Source: Gilvimarinus xylanilyticus (GTDB lineage Bacteria > Pseudomonadota > Gammaproteobacteria > Pseudomonadales > Cellvibrionaceae). Taken from it: 64,000 bases of DNA. Position numbers and translations under genes: made by a program. The notes below the pieces were generated by a model that had not been told where the DNA came from, did no database searches, and saw only the letters and a program-made list of their open reading frames with translations. The stretch spans positions 620,001-684,000 of the forward strand of contig NZ_JAMFTH010000001.1 in NCBI RefSeq assembly GCF_024195295.1, in the 5' to 3' direction. Positions 1-11,783 of the stretch are shown here, piece by piece (position 1 is the stretch's first letter; the number at the start of each line of letters is the position of its first letter).

Positions 1-250
1 TGCTGTTGCGCAGTGCAACCTGATCGGACGGTTTGATGATGAACGAGTGACGCCAATGCGCTGCCAGACGGGATTTCCCGCTGCAGCGCATTTGTGTATG
101 TGCCGCGCTCTGAGACGGCACAACTAAGCGGCGCCTTTGGCCACAAGCTGAAAGCGTTATTGGAAGCTAACTGCCAGTGCTGGCAGGGGGAACCCAGGTT
201 ATCGCCCGGGTAGCCCGATAGGGTAAATCCCTAACAACTAGGTGGGTGGA
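1..250. other. Leader region upstream of sucA; no gene recognised
   Basis: No recognisable coding sequence covers this stretch. One frame stays open from the window edge to a TAA at 125-127 (41 codons), but its translation resembles nothing I know, including the C-terminus of SdhB that often precedes sucA. A short hairpin (TAGGG/CCCTA with a 5-nt loop) lies just before the sucA ribosome-binding site AGGTGGG. The sucA promoter is probably here, but I cannot point to clear -35 and -10 boxes. Confidence 0.3.
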
Positions 251-3082
251 ATGCAAGACAGCCTTATGGAGCAGCTATGGAGTACGTCCCATATCTCAGG
301 TGGGAACGCTTCATATGTGGAAGATCTCTACGATACATATTTACATGACCCCAATGCCGTGCCCGAGCAGTGGCGCGATTACTTCGATCAGTTGCCCCGC
401 GTTAATGGGGTCGTTTCCCAAGACACTCCGCACTCGGTGATTCGCGAGCAGTTTGCTCAGCTTGCCAAAAGCCATTCCGGTGCTGCCTCGCCCAATCTGG
501 CGACTTCAATTTCCGTCGAACACGAACGCAAGCAGGTTAAAATCCTGCAGCTGATTAGCTCTTACCGATTTCGCGGCCATCAAAAAGCCCAGCTCGATCC
601 GCTGGGCATTATGGAGCGCGAGCAAGTGCCCGACCTGGATCTGGCCTATCATGGCCTGACCTCGGCCGATCTGGATACGGTATTCCAAACCGGCCCTCTG
701 TTTATCGGCCGCGAAGAAGCGCCCCTCAAAGATATCGTCGAGGCCCTTGAGCAGACCTATTGCGGTCATGTCGGGCCCGAAATCATGCACATCACCAACC
801 TGGCGGAAAAGCAGTGGCTGCAGCAGCGCCTGGAAAGTGTGCGCTCCAATCCCACCTTTAGCCCCGAGCAACGCCTTTCTGTGCTGGAGCGCTTGACCGC
901 CGCCGAAGGGCTTGAGCGTCACCTGGACAGTAAGTACCCGGGTACCAAGCGTTTCGGTCTGGAAGGTGGCGAGAGCTTTATTCCCCTTGTCGATGCCCTG
1001 GTTAAGCGCGCCGGCGGCTACGGCGCTAAAGAAATTGTATTGGGTATGGCCCACCGGGGGCGCCTGAACACCCTGGTCAACGTTTTTGGTAAAAGCCCCG
1101 CCGAATTGTTCGGTGAGTTTGAAGGCAAGCGCCTGGTGGATACCTCGGGCGATGTGAAATATCACCAGGGCTTCTCGTCTAACGTTATGACTCCGGGCGG
1201 CGAGATTCATATGGCGATGGCGTTTAACCCGTCGCACCTGGAAATCGTCTCGCCGGTGGTTGAGGGCTCGGTACGCGCCCGTCAGGATCGCCGCGACGAC
1301 CCGGACGGCGGCAAGGTCGTGCCCATTGTGGTTCACGGCGACGCGGCTTTTGCCGGTCAGGGCGTGGTGATGGAAACCTTCCAGATGTCGCAAACCCGCG
1401 CCTACAAAACCGGTGGCACCCTGCATCTGGTGATTAACAACCAGGTAGGCTTTACCACCAGCTTCCGCGAAGATGCACGCTCCACCGAGTACTGCACCGA
1501 CGTGGCGAAAATGATCGAAGCGCCTATTTTGCACGTTAACGCGGATGATCCGGACGCGGTGCTGTTTGTGGCTCAGTTGGCGATGGATTATCGCCGCGAG
1601 TTCAAAAAAGACGTGGTGATCGATCTGGTCTGCTACCGTCGTCGTGGCCACAATGAGGCAGACGATCCATCGGCCACTCAGCCGATGATGTACCAGGTGA
1701 TTCGCAAGCAAAAATCCACCCGTACCCTGTACTCCGATAAGCTGATCGAGGCGGGTGTTTTGAGCAAAGAAGAGTCGGCCAAAATGATGGACGACTACCG
1801 CGCCTCGCTCGATCGCGGCGAGAGTGTGGCGAGCGGCTTGGTGACCGAGCCGGATAAGTCTCTGTTTGTGGATTGGTCTCCCTACATCGGCCACGACTGG
1901 CAGACCCCGGCTGAGACCGGCTACGACTTAAAAGCCTTGCAGGCGGTAGCGCACAAAATGTGCGAAGTGCCAGACGGCATGGTGTTGCAGCGCCAGGTGT
2001 CTAAAATTTACGACGACCGCCGCAAAATGGCCGGTGGCGCACTGCCCATCAACTGGGGCTTTGCCGAAACGCTGGCCTACGCCACCTTGCTCGAACAGGG
2101 CTTCCAGGTACGCATGACAGGCCAGGACGTGGGGCGCGGGACCTTCTCGCACCGTCATGCGGTTCTGCACAGTCAAAAAGACGGCAAGCGCCATACGCCG
2201 CTCGCCAAGCTCAAAGACGATCAGCCCGCGTTTGATTTGTTTGACTCCTACCTCTCTGAGGAAGCGGTGCTGGCTTTTGAATACGGCTATGCCACCACCA
2301 CGCCCAATGCCTTGGTGATTTGGGAAGCTCAGTTTGGCGATTTCGCCAACGGTGCCCAAGTGGTAATCGACCAGTTTATTACCAGTGGTGAGCACAAGTG
2401 GGGCCGTTTGTGCGGTCTGACCATGCTGCTACCGCACGGTTATGAAGGGCAGGGGCCCGAGCACTCTTCGGCGCGTCTGGAGCGCTTTATGCAATTGTGC
2501 GCCGAGCACAACATTCAGGTGGTTATTCCCACCACCCCGGCGCAGGTTTTCCATATGCTGCGTCGCCAGGCGATTCGTCCTATGCGTCGTCCGCTGGTGG
2601 TGATGAGCCCCAAATGGATTCTGCGTCACCCGCTGGCGACTTCCAGCCTAGAAGATCTGGCTAATGGTACTTTCCAGAACGTAATTGGCGAGCAACAGCT
2701 GGATCCGGCCAAGTGCAAGCGCGTGGTGCTGTGTTCGGGCAAGGTGTACTACCATTTACTGGAAGAGCGCAATAAGCGCGAGCAAGATGATGTGGCTCTG
2801 ATCCGTCTGGAGCAGCTGTATCCGTTCCCAGAGGACGAACTTAAAGCAGCGCTTGCACCTTTCGCCCACGTGAAAGACGTGGTCTGGTGTCAGGAAGAGC
2901 CCATGAACCAAGGCGCTTGGTATGCCAGTCAGCATCACATGCGCCGTGTGGTTTTTGAGTTGAACCCCAATCTGTATCTGGGCTATGTGGGGCGTGACCC
3001 CTCGGCAGCGCCTGCAGCCGGCTACGCCTCGGTGCACCTTGAAGAGCAAAAGCGCTTTATCAATGAAGCGCTGAGTGTATAA
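251..3082 (+). CDS. sucA: 2-oxoglutarate dehydrogenase E1 component
   Basis: This is the thiamine-diphosphate-dependent decarboxylase (E1o) of the 2-oxoglutarate dehydrogenase complex, which feeds succinyl groups to SucB. The start is the ATG at 251, not the upstream in-frame GTG at 242: it follows AGGTGGG at good spacing and gives the family N-terminus MQDSLMEQ...SGGNASYVEDLY. The protein is 943 residues, full length for the family. It shows the E1 signatures HRGRLNTLVNVFGK, GDAAFAGQGVVMET and NNQVGFTT, and the C-terminal transketolase-like region with EGQGPEHSSARLERF. It is followed after 43 bp by sucB and then lpd, so all three complex subunits form one unit. The identification is secure. 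Confidence 0.97.
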   Translation: MQDSLMEQLWSTSHISGGNASYVEDLYDTYLHDPNAVPEQWRDYFDQLPRVNGVVSQDTPHSVIREQFAQLAKSHSGAASPNLATSISVEHERKQVKILQLISSYRFRGHQKAQLDPLGIMEREQVPDLDLAYHGLTSADLDTVFQTGPLFIGREEAPLKDIVEALEQTYCGHVGPEIMHITNLAEKQWLQQRLESVRSNPTFSPEQRLSVLERLTAAEGLERHLDSKYPGTKRFGLEGGESFIPLVDALVKRAGGYGAKEIVLGMAHRGRLNTLVNVFGKSPAELFGEFEGKRLVDTSGDVKYHQGFSSNVMTPGGEIHMAMAFNPSHLEIVSPVVEGSVRARQDRRDDPDGGKVVPIVVHGDAAFAGQGVVMETFQMSQTRAYKTGGTLHLVINNQVGFTTSFREDARSTEYCTDVAKMIEAPILHVNADDPDAVLFVAQLAMDYRREFKKDVVIDLVCYRRRGHNEADDPSATQPMMYQVIRKQKSTRTLYSDKLIEAGVLSKEESAKMMDDYRASLDRGESVASGLVTEPDKSLFVDWSPYIGHDWQTPAETGYDLKALQAVAHKMCEVPDGMVLQRQVSKIYDDRRKMAGGALPINWGFAETLAYATLLEQGFQVRMTGQDVGRGTFSHRHAVLHSQKDGKRHTPLAKLKDDQPAFDLFDSYLSEEAVLAFEYGYATTTPNALVIWEAQFGDFANGAQVVIDQFITSGEHKWGRLCGLTMLLPHGYEGQGPEHSSARLERFMQLCAEHNIQVVIPTTPAQVFHMLRRQAIRPMRRPLVVMSPKWILRHPLATSSLEDLANGTFQNVIGEQQLDPAKCKRVVLCSGKVYYHLLEERNKREQDDVALIRLEQLYPFPEDELKAALAPFAHVKDVVWCQEEPMNQGAWYASQHHMRRVVFELNPNLYLGYVGRDPSAAPAAGYASVHLEEQKRFINEALSV

Positions 3083-3125
3083 GCACGCAACTGATTAGAA
3101 AGCTGTATATAGCTAAGGACACGTA

Positions 3126-5905
<2,780 letters not shown>

Positions 5906-5933
5906 TAACTATTCCAACAATGAGATGAAGCAC

Positions 5934-5966
5934 AAAGAGACCGGCCCTATAAAGCCGGTTTCTTTG
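5934..5966 (+). terminator. Rho-independent terminator after lpd
   Basis: The 12-bp arms AAAGAGACCGGC and GCCGGTTTCTTT (one G-T wobble) flank an 8-nt loop. The hairpin sits 28 bp after the lpd stop and ends in a T-rich arm. It implies that sucCD has a separate promoter between 5967 and 6101 or is expressed by read-through. Confidence 0.85.
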
Positions 5967-6101
5967 TGGTTGTCGGGTATTGAGCCACAGCGCCCGGCAG
6001 CCGGGAAGAAAGCAGCGGCGGGTTGTAGCAACCAAATAGCCAGTGCCTCAGAGCGCCGGCCCGCCATTTTTTCAGTCACGTGAACAAAACGGAAAAGCAT
6101 C

Positions 6102-7268
6102 ATGAATCTGCATGAGTACCAAGGCAAACAATTGTTTGCGCAATACGGTTTGCCCGTCTCCAAAGGCGTTGCAGCCCAAACGGCTGCCGAGGCCGTGGCC
6201 GCCGCCGACACCCTGGGTGTTGACGAGTTTGTTGTAAAAGCACAGGTTCACGCCGGTGGCCGTGGTAAAGCGGGTGGCGTAAAGCTGGTTAAGACCAAAG
6301 GCGAAATCGAAGCCTTTGCCAAGCAGTGGTTGGGTCAGAACCTGGTCACTTATCAGACGGACGAGAAAGGCCAGCCGGTAAGTCGCATTCTGGTAGAAAC
6401 CTGCTCGGACATCGACAAAGAGTTGTATCTGGGCGCGGTTCTCGATCGCTCTAGCCGCCGTATTGTCTTTATGGCGTCTACCGAAGGCGGTGTAGAAATC
6501 GAGAAGGTCGCGGAAGAGACTCCTGAGAAAATTCTAAAAGCCACTATTGATCCGCTGGTAGGCCCGCAGCCTTATCAAGCTCGCGAGCTGGCGTTTAAGC
6601 TGGGCTTGGAAGGCAAGCAAATCAAACAGTTTGTGCAGATCTTTATGGGCCTGGGCAAAATGTTTAAAGAAAAAGATCTGGCGTTGGTAGAAATTAACCC
6701 ACTGATCATTACCCCCGCCGGTGACTTGCACTGCCTAGACGCCAAAGTAGGTGTAGACAGCAACGCGCTTTACCGTCACGCCGATCTGCGCGAAATGCAC
6801 GATCCCTCGCAGGAAGACGAGCGCGAAGCACACGCGGCCCAGTGGGAGCTGAACTATGTAGCGCTGGACGGCAACATCGGTTGCATGGTGAATGGCGCGG
6901 GCCTTGCCATGGGCACCATGGATATCGTGAAACTGCACGGCGGTCAGCCAGCCAACTTCCTTGACGTAGGTGGCGGTGCAACTAAAGAGCGTGTAGTCGA
7001 AGCCTTTAAAATCATCCTTTCGGACGACAATGTAAAAGCCGTACTGATCAATATCTTTGGCGGTATTGTGCGCTGCGACCTGATTGCCGAAGGCGTTATC
7101 GGCGCGGTAGAAGAAGTAGGCGTAAAAGTACCTGTGGTGGTGCGTCTGGAAGGTAACAACGCTGAGCTGGGCGCAAAAGTACTGGCTGACAGTGGTCTGA
7201 ACATTATTGCTGCGACCAGTTTGACTGACGCTGCCGAGCAAGTGGTTAAAGCAGCGGAGGGTAAATAA
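6102..7268 (+). CDS. sucC: Succinyl-CoA synthetase beta subunit (ADP-forming)
   Basis: Beta subunit of succinate-CoA ligase, carrying the ATP-grasp nucleotide site and the succinate site. Its 388 residues match the usual length. Characteristic pieces are the start [22 protein letters not shown], the ATP-grasp segment [19 protein letters not shown], the metal-site region [22 protein letters not shown], and the C-terminal flavodoxin-like domain with [17 protein letters not shown]. Its TAA stop directly abuts the sucD ATG, which suggests translational coupling. The ribosome-binding site is a modest GGAAAAG. Confidence 0.97.
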   Translation: MNLHEYQGKQLFAQYGLPVSKGVAAQTAAEAVAAADTLGVDEFVVKAQVHAGGRGKAGGVKLVKTKGEIEAFAKQWLGQNLVTYQTDEKGQPVSRILVETCSDIDKELYLGAVLDRSSRRIVFMASTEGGVEIEKVAEETPEKILKATIDPLVGPQPYQARELAFKLGLEGKQIKQFVQIFMGLGKMFKEKDLALVEINPLIITPAGDLHCLDAKVGVDSNALYRHADLREMHDPSQEDEREAHAAQWELNYVALDGNIGCMVNGAGLAMGTMDIVKLHGGQPANFLDVGGGATKERVVEAFKIILSDDNVKAVLINIFGGIVRCDLIAEGVIGAVEEVGVKVPVVVRLEGNNAELGAKVLADSGLNIIAATSLTDAAEQVVKAAEGK

Positions 7269-8141
7269 ATGAGCGTATTGATCAATAAAGACACTAAAGT
7301 TATCTGTCAGGGTTTTACCGGTTCGCAAGGTACCTTCCACTCTGAACAAGCCATTGCCTACGGCACTAAAATGGTTGGTGGTGTAACCCCGGGTAAAGGC
7401 GGTCAAACCCATCTGGGTCTGCCTGTGTTTAATACCGTGGCCGAAGCGGTAGAAGAAACCGGCGCTGAAGCCTCGGTTATCTATGTACCTGCGCCATTTT
7501 GTAAGGACTCTATCCTTGAAGCAGCCAACGGCGGCATCAAACTGATCGTCTGCATTACCGAAGGCATTCCCACCATGGATATGCTGGACTGTAAAGTGAA
7601 GTGCGACGAGCTGGGTGTGACCCTGATCGGACCTAACTGCCCAGGTGTTATCACTCCAGGCGAGTGTAAAATCGGTATTATGCCTGGCCATATTCACAAG
7701 CCAGGTAAAGTGGGTATTGTGTCTCGCTCGGGTACTCTGACCTACGAAGCGGTTAAGCAAACCACCGACTTCGGTTTTGGTCAGTCTACCTGTGTGGGTA
7801 TCGGTGGTGACCCGATCCCGGGTTCTAACTTTATCGACATTCTGAAGTTGTTCCAGGACGACCCTCAGACCGAAGCAATCGTAATGATTGGTGAAATCGG
7901 TGGTAGCGCCGAAGAAGAAGCCGCCGCGTTTATTAAAGAAAACGTTACTAAGCCTGTGGTTTCTTACATTGCTGGTGTTACTGCACCTCCGGGTAAGCGT
8001 ATGGGCCATGCCGGTGCGATTATCGCCGGTGGTAAAGGTACCGCCGACGACAAGTTTGCCGCATTGGAAGACGCCGGGGTAAAAACCGTGCGTAGCTTGG
8101 CAGGCATTGGCGATGCCTTGAAAGAATTGACTGGTTGGTAA
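7269..8141 (+). CDS. sucD: Succinyl-CoA synthetase alpha subunit
   Basis: Alpha subunit of succinate-CoA ligase: it binds CoA and carries the phosphohistidine intermediate. The 290 residues begin [21 protein letters not shown], the CoA-binding Rossmann fold. The segment [20 protein letters not shown] and the active-site histidine region [14 protein letters not shown] are typical. It starts on the base after the sucC stop, with its ribosome-binding site (GGAGG at the sucC end) inside sucC. A terminator follows within 20 bp, ending the TCA block. Confidence 0.97.
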   Translation: MSVLINKDTKVICQGFTGSQGTFHSEQAIAYGTKMVGGVTPGKGGQTHLGLPVFNTVAEAVEETGAEASVIYVPAPFCKDSILEAANGGIKLIVCITEGIPTMDMLDCKVKCDELGVTLIGPNCPGVITPGECKIGIMPGHIHKPGKVGIVSRSGTLTYEAVKQTTDFGFGQSTCVGIGGDPIPGSNFIDILKLFQDDPQTEAIVMIGEIGGSAEEEAAAFIKENVTKPVVSYIAGVTAPPGKRMGHAGAIIAGGKGTADDKFAALEDAGVKTVRSLAGIGDALKELTGW

Positions 8142-8154
8142 AATCGGTTAGTGG

Positions 8155-8182
8155 AAAGGGCGGCCTAGGGGCCGCCTTTTTT
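8155..8182 (+). terminator. Rho-independent terminator after sucD
   Basis: A perfect 7-bp stem GGCGGCC/GGCCGCC with loop TAGG (8159-8176) is followed by six T residues. It starts 17 bp after the sucD stop. Confidence 0.92.
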
Positions 8183-8315
8183 GTATCTGCAGCGCTACTT
8201 TTCACTGGGGTAAAAACGCTTTTCTTTTGTAGGAAAATGTGGGACATTGCGCGGTTTCTACCCTGTATAACTATGGCATTATTAACCTGTCATAAAGCTC
8301 CAAGGGAGTAAGCGA

Positions 8316-10232
8316 TTGAACGATACTGATACCCAGCAATGGTCTGTCAAACAGTCTACCGACCTCTACGGTATTGAAGAGTGGGGCGGGGGATATTTCG
8401 GCATTAATAATGACGGTAATGTCGAGGTTCGCGCGCCTGGCGAAGACGGGAAAGTGGCCGTTCCCCTGACGGAAATTATCGATGGTCTCAAGCAACGCGG
8501 CTTGGATATGCCGGTGTTGCTGCGCATCGAAAACCTGGTAGACAGCCGTATCAGCATCTTGAACGAGTCTTTTGCCGAAGCCATAAAAGTGACTGGCTAC
8601 AAGGGCCAGTACCGCGGCGCCTTTCCGATTAAAGTAAACCAGCAAAGCCATATCGTGGAAGAAATAGCGCGATTTGGCGAGCGCTATAATCACGGCCTGG
8701 AGGCAGGCAGCAAGGCTGAGCTGATGATTGCCATGTCAGTGCTGCAAAACCGTGAAAGCCTGATTATCTGCAACGGCTACAAAGATGCCGAATTTATCGA
8801 CTTGGGATTGCAGGCCCGAAAGCTCGGCTTTAAGTGTATTTTTGTGCTTGAAACCATCGCCGAAGTGCGCTTGGTGATAAAGCGTTCGCGCGAGTTAAAC
8901 GTCGACCCTATGATCGGGGTTCGCCTTAAGTTGTCCACCAAAGTAGAGGGGCATTGGGCCGAGGACAGTGGCGATCGCAGCTTGTTTGGTTTGACGACCA
9001 ATCAGTTGGTCGAGGTGATGGATGAGTTGCGCGAGGCGAAGCTGTTGCATTGCCTGCAGCTGTTGCATTTTCACCTGGGCTCGCAAATTCCCAATATCCG
9101 CAGTATTCGTGCCGGGGTATTGGAAGCCTGTCGCTACTATATTGAGATGGTCGCCGAGGGTGCCCCGCTCAGCTATATCGACCTGGGCGGGGGGCTTGCG
9201 ATTGACTATGACGGCACCAGCAGCGTCAGTGGGCACAGCCGCAATTACTCGGTGCAAGAGTACTGTGTGGATGTGGTCGAGGCCATTGCCCAGCAATTAG
9301 ATGCGCACCAACTGCCCCATCCGACCATTGTGACCGAGTCCGGTCGGGCTACGGTGGCACATACCTCGGTGCTGCTGTTTAACGTATTGGATGTGGGCCA
9401 CTTTGAGCCAGGGCCATTGCCGGAGTCGCTGCCCGATCAGCCTCACGAGCAGCTGTCTAATTTGTGGCATACCCTCAAGATGATCGATGGCGATCGCTTG
9501 CAGGAAAACTACAATGACGTCATCTACTATCGCGATCAGGTGCGCGATTGTTTTTTCCGCGGCGAGATCAATCTGCGCGATCGGGCTCTGGCGGAAAATC
9601 TCTGTCTCGCCGGTTTGCAGCGCATTGTTTCTTTAGTGCCGCAGATGAAACGCATTCCCCCCGAGTTGGAAGCTTTACCCGAGCAGCTGGCAGATATTTA
9701 CTACGGCAATTTCAGTGTGTTTCAGTCACTACCGGATTCCTGGGCGATTAACCAGGTGTTTCCGGTTATGCCTATTCACCGCCTGGATGAAGAGCCCACG
9801 CGCAAGGCGACTATTGCCGATTTGACCTGCGATTGCGACGGCAAGCTCGATAGCTTTGCCGGCCCTGACGGTGAGACCAAAACCTTGTCCTTGCACGCGA
9901 TTAACGAGGGTGAGGAATATCATTTAGGAGTCTTTTTGGTCGGTGCCTATCAGGAAACCTTGGGGGATCTGCACAATTTGTTCGGCGATACCAATGTGGC
10001 CAGTGTGCGAATTAATACCGATGGCTCGCTCGATTTTGTTCACGAGTTACACGGTGACAGTATTGCCGATGTGCTCAGCTACGTTGAGTATGATCCCCAG
10101 TCTATGTTCCGTCAGTTCCGCATGGCGGCGGAGCAGGCGGTGCGCGACGGACGTATCAGTGTGTCTGAACGCCAGAGCATGTTGGCCGCCTATTCGGAAA
10201 GTTTACGCGGTTACACGTATTTTGAACGTTAA
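8316..10232 (+). CDS. speA: Biosynthetic arginine decarboxylase
   Basis: PLP enzyme that converts arginine to agmatine, the first step to putrescine. The start is a TTG at 8316, preceded at good spacing by CAAGGGAG; no ATG fits better, and the protein then has the family length of about 638 residues. The PLP-binding lysine lies in GAFPIKVNQQSHIVEEI, followed by HGLEAGSKAEL. The segments HFHLGSQIPNIRSIR and YIDLGGGLAIDYDGT belong to the TIM barrel, and TESGRATVAHTSVLLF precedes the C-terminal beta domain. Two more polyamine genes follow in the same direction, so this is a polyamine cluster. Confidence 0.95.
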   Translation: MNDTDTQQWSVKQSTDLYGIEEWGGGYFGINNDGNVEVRAPGEDGKVAVPLTEIIDGLKQRGLDMPVLLRIENLVDSRISILNESFAEAIKVTGYKGQYRGAFPIKVNQQSHIVEEIARFGERYNHGLEAGSKAELMIAMSVLQNRESLIICNGYKDAEFIDLGLQARKLGFKCIFVLETIAEVRLVIKRSRELNVDPMIGVRLKLSTKVEGHWAEDSGDRSLFGLTTNQLVEVMDELREAKLLHCLQLLHFHLGSQIPNIRSIRAGVLEACRYYIEMVAEGAPLSYIDLGGGLAIDYDGTSSVSGHSRNYSVQEYCVDVVEAIAQQLDAHQLPHPTIVTESGRATVAHTSVLLFNVLDVGHFEPGPLPESLPDQPHEQLSNLWHTLKMIDGDRLQENYNDVIYYRDQVRDCFFRGEINLRDRALAENLCLAGLQRIVSLVPQMKRIPPELEALPEQLADIYYGNFSVFQSLPDSWAINQVFPVMPIHRLDEEPTRKATIADLTCDCDGKLDSFAGPDGETKTLSLHAINEGEEYHLGVFLVGAYQETLGDLHNLFGDTNVASVRINTDGSLDFVHELHGDSIADVLSYVEYDPQSMFRQFRMAAEQAVRDGRISVSERQSMLAAYSESLRGYTYFER

Positions 10233-10251
10233 CGGTTAAAGGAGAGGCAAT

Positions 10252-11454
10252 ATGGCGAAAGTAATGATTATTGGTGCCGGTGGCGTCGGTGGTGTGGTCG
10301 CGCATAAATGCGCCCAACTGCCCGAGGTTTTTACAGAGATTGTGCTGGCGAGCCGCACCGAATCCAAGTGTAAGGCCATTGCCGAGCAGCTCTCACGTCC
10401 GGTGACCACCGCACAGGTGGATGCGGATAATGTTGCCGAAACAGTGGCGCTGTTACAGCGTGAAAAACCGGATTTGGTGATTAACGTTGCACTGCCTTAT
10501 CAAGACCTGGCGATTATGGATGCCTGCCTGGAAGCCGGTGTGGATTATCTGGATACCGCCAACTACGAGCCGCCCGAAGAGGCCAAGTTCGAATACAAGT
10601 GGCAGTGGGCCTATCAGGACAAGTTTGCAAACGCCGGCCGTATGGCGCTGCTGGGTTCGGGGTTTGATCCGGGAGTGACCAATGTCTACACCGCCTACTT
10701 GAAAAAGCATTATCTGGACGAGATCCACTATCTGGATATTATCGATTGCAACGCCGGTGATCATGGTCAGCCTTTTGCCACCAACTTTAATCCGGAAATT
10801 AATATTCGCGAGGTCACGGCCAACGGCCGTTTTTGGCAAGACGGCGATTGGCGCGAAACCGGGCCGCTGGAAGAAAATCGCTCTTTTGATTTCCCTGCGG
10901 GTATCGGTCCCAAGCAAATCTACCTGATGTACCACGAAGAGTTGGAATCCATTACCAAGCACCTGCCCGAAATTAAGCGCGCACGCTTCTGGATGACCTT
11001 TTCCGATAACTACTTAAAGCACCTTGAAGTGCTGGGTAATATCGGTATGACCTCGATTGAGCCTGTGCAGTTTGAGGGCAAAGAGGTGGTTCCGCTGCAG
11101 TTTTTAAAGGCGCTGCTGCCTGACCCCGCGAGCCTGGGGCCTTTGACTAAGGGCAAAACGTGTATTGGTTGTATTGCCCGTGGCGTGAAAGACGGTGTGG
11201 AAAAAACCTTCTATATCTACAATATTTGTGATCATGAAGAGTGCTACGCCGAGGTTAAATCCCAGGCGATTTCCTACACCACCGGCGTTCCCGCGATGAT
11301 CGGCGCAAAAATGATGCTGGAGAAAAAGTGGGCCGCCAGCGGCGTCTGGAATATGGAGCAGTTGGATCCGGATCCGTTTATGGAAGACCTCAATAAGTAT
11401 GGCCTGCCTTGGCAGGTGGTAGAAATTGACCAGCCCACGGGTATGGAAGATTAA
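10252..11454 (+). CDS. Carboxynorspermidine (carboxyspermidine) dehydrogenase, saccharopine dehydrogenase family
   Basis: NADPH-dependent enzyme condensing a diamine with aspartate semialdehyde to carboxy(nor)spermidine, the Vibrio-type alternative to SAM-dependent spermidine synthesis. Its 400 residues open with the Rossmann motif MIIGAGGVGGVVAHKCAQ, and the saccharopine-dehydrogenase fold is clear throughout (for example LLGSGFDPGVTNVYTAY). AAGGAG precedes the ATG. Location between speA and nspC supports the polyamine role over a lysine-pathway role. The stop codon TAA is the last three bases of a TTAA where a miniature element begins, so its terminator now lies 265 bp further on. Confidence 0.9.
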   Translation: MAKVMIIGAGGVGGVVAHKCAQLPEVFTEIVLASRTESKCKAIAEQLSRPVTTAQVDADNVAETVALLQREKPDLVINVALPYQDLAIMDACLEAGVDYLDTANYEPPEEAKFEYKWQWAYQDKFANAGRMALLGSGFDPGVTNVYTAYLKKHYLDEIHYLDIIDCNAGDHGQPFATNFNPEINIREVTANGRFWQDGDWRETGPLEENRSFDFPAGIGPKQIYLMYHEELESITKHLPEIKRARFWMTFSDNYLKHLEVLGNIGMTSIEPVQFEGKEVVPLQFLKALLPDPASLGPLTKGKTCIGCIARGVKDGVEKTFYIYNICDHEECYAEVKSQAISYTTGVPAMIGAKMMLEKKWAASGVWNMEQLDPDPFMEDLNKYGLPWQVVEIDQPTGMED

Positions 11455-11719
11455 GGGCACCTCTACTAATCCAGAATTGTCTCTGCGCGAGTCCAAAACG
11501 TTCACTCCGCACGGCGCTCTTCGCCGCTAATGGCCGTAGCCCTTAGCAAGAAGAGCAACACAGCGGATGGGCGTTTTGGCCGCGCCCTTCGGGGCTTTCA
11601 GGGCTTCCCGATCTCTGTGTTGGCTTTACTCGTCGGGCAACCAGCCCGACGTCGCAAAGCCGCCTTGATCTCGAAAAGCCCTGAAAGCCAGAGGCAACTC
11701 TGGATTAATAGAGGTGCCC
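11455..11719. mobile_element. Nested-palindrome MITE-like element flanked by TTAA
   Basis: The element is bounded by 31-bp inverted repeats, 11455-11485 and 11689-11719, which match at 28 of 31 positions (outer end GGGCACCTCT). TTAA lies on both sides (11451-11454 and 11720-11723): either a 4-bp target duplication or the ends of a longer palindrome. Inside are a perfect 14-bp inverted repeat (11593-11606 with 11676-11689, GGCTTTCAGGGCTT) and a central hairpin CGTCGGGC/GCCCGACG at 11631-11651, so the right part can fold into one long cruciform. A 73-codon frame (11530-11751) runs through it but has no gene-like features. It encodes no transposase and would need one in trans. Confidence 0.8.
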
Positions 11720-11721
11720 TT

Positions 11722-11747
11722 AAGCCCGTCTGCGACGGGCTTTTTTT
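11722..11747 (+). terminator. Terminator displaced from the carboxynorspermidine dehydrogenase gene
   Basis: The 9-bp arms AAGCCCGTC and GACGGGCTT with loop TGC are followed by a run of T. It begins inside the right-hand TTAA. Removing the 265-bp element and one TTAA would place this hairpin right at the stop codon of the upstream gene, so it was probably that gene's terminator before the insertion. Confidence 0.85.
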
Positions 11748-11783
11748 CTAGCCGTAAGCGCAAGATAAGTACAAGAGAGCCCC

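Noticed and set aside
2-127. A frame open at the left edge for 41 codons
   Set aside because: Its translation matches nothing known, and it does not resemble the C-terminus of SdhB or another TCA protein; it could be chance.
506-1894. A 462-codon open frame on the minus strand inside sucA
   Set aside because: It is antisense to a secure gene, composed of low-complexity His/Gln/Ala/Gly text without domains, and arises from the codon bias of sucA. Similar antisense frames in lpd (4532-5719), sucCD (6735-8009) and sucB (3303-4436) are rejected for the same reason.
8241-8271. A sigma-70 promoter for speA using GGGACA and TATAAC
   Set aside because: The spacing is 19 bp and the -35 match is poor; it is not convincing enough to annotate.
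11530-11751. A 73-codon ORF running through the MITE
   Set aside because: It is made of the palindromic repeat sequence and ends in the terminator, with no ribosome-binding site of note. Such frames are a common false gene call in repeated elements.
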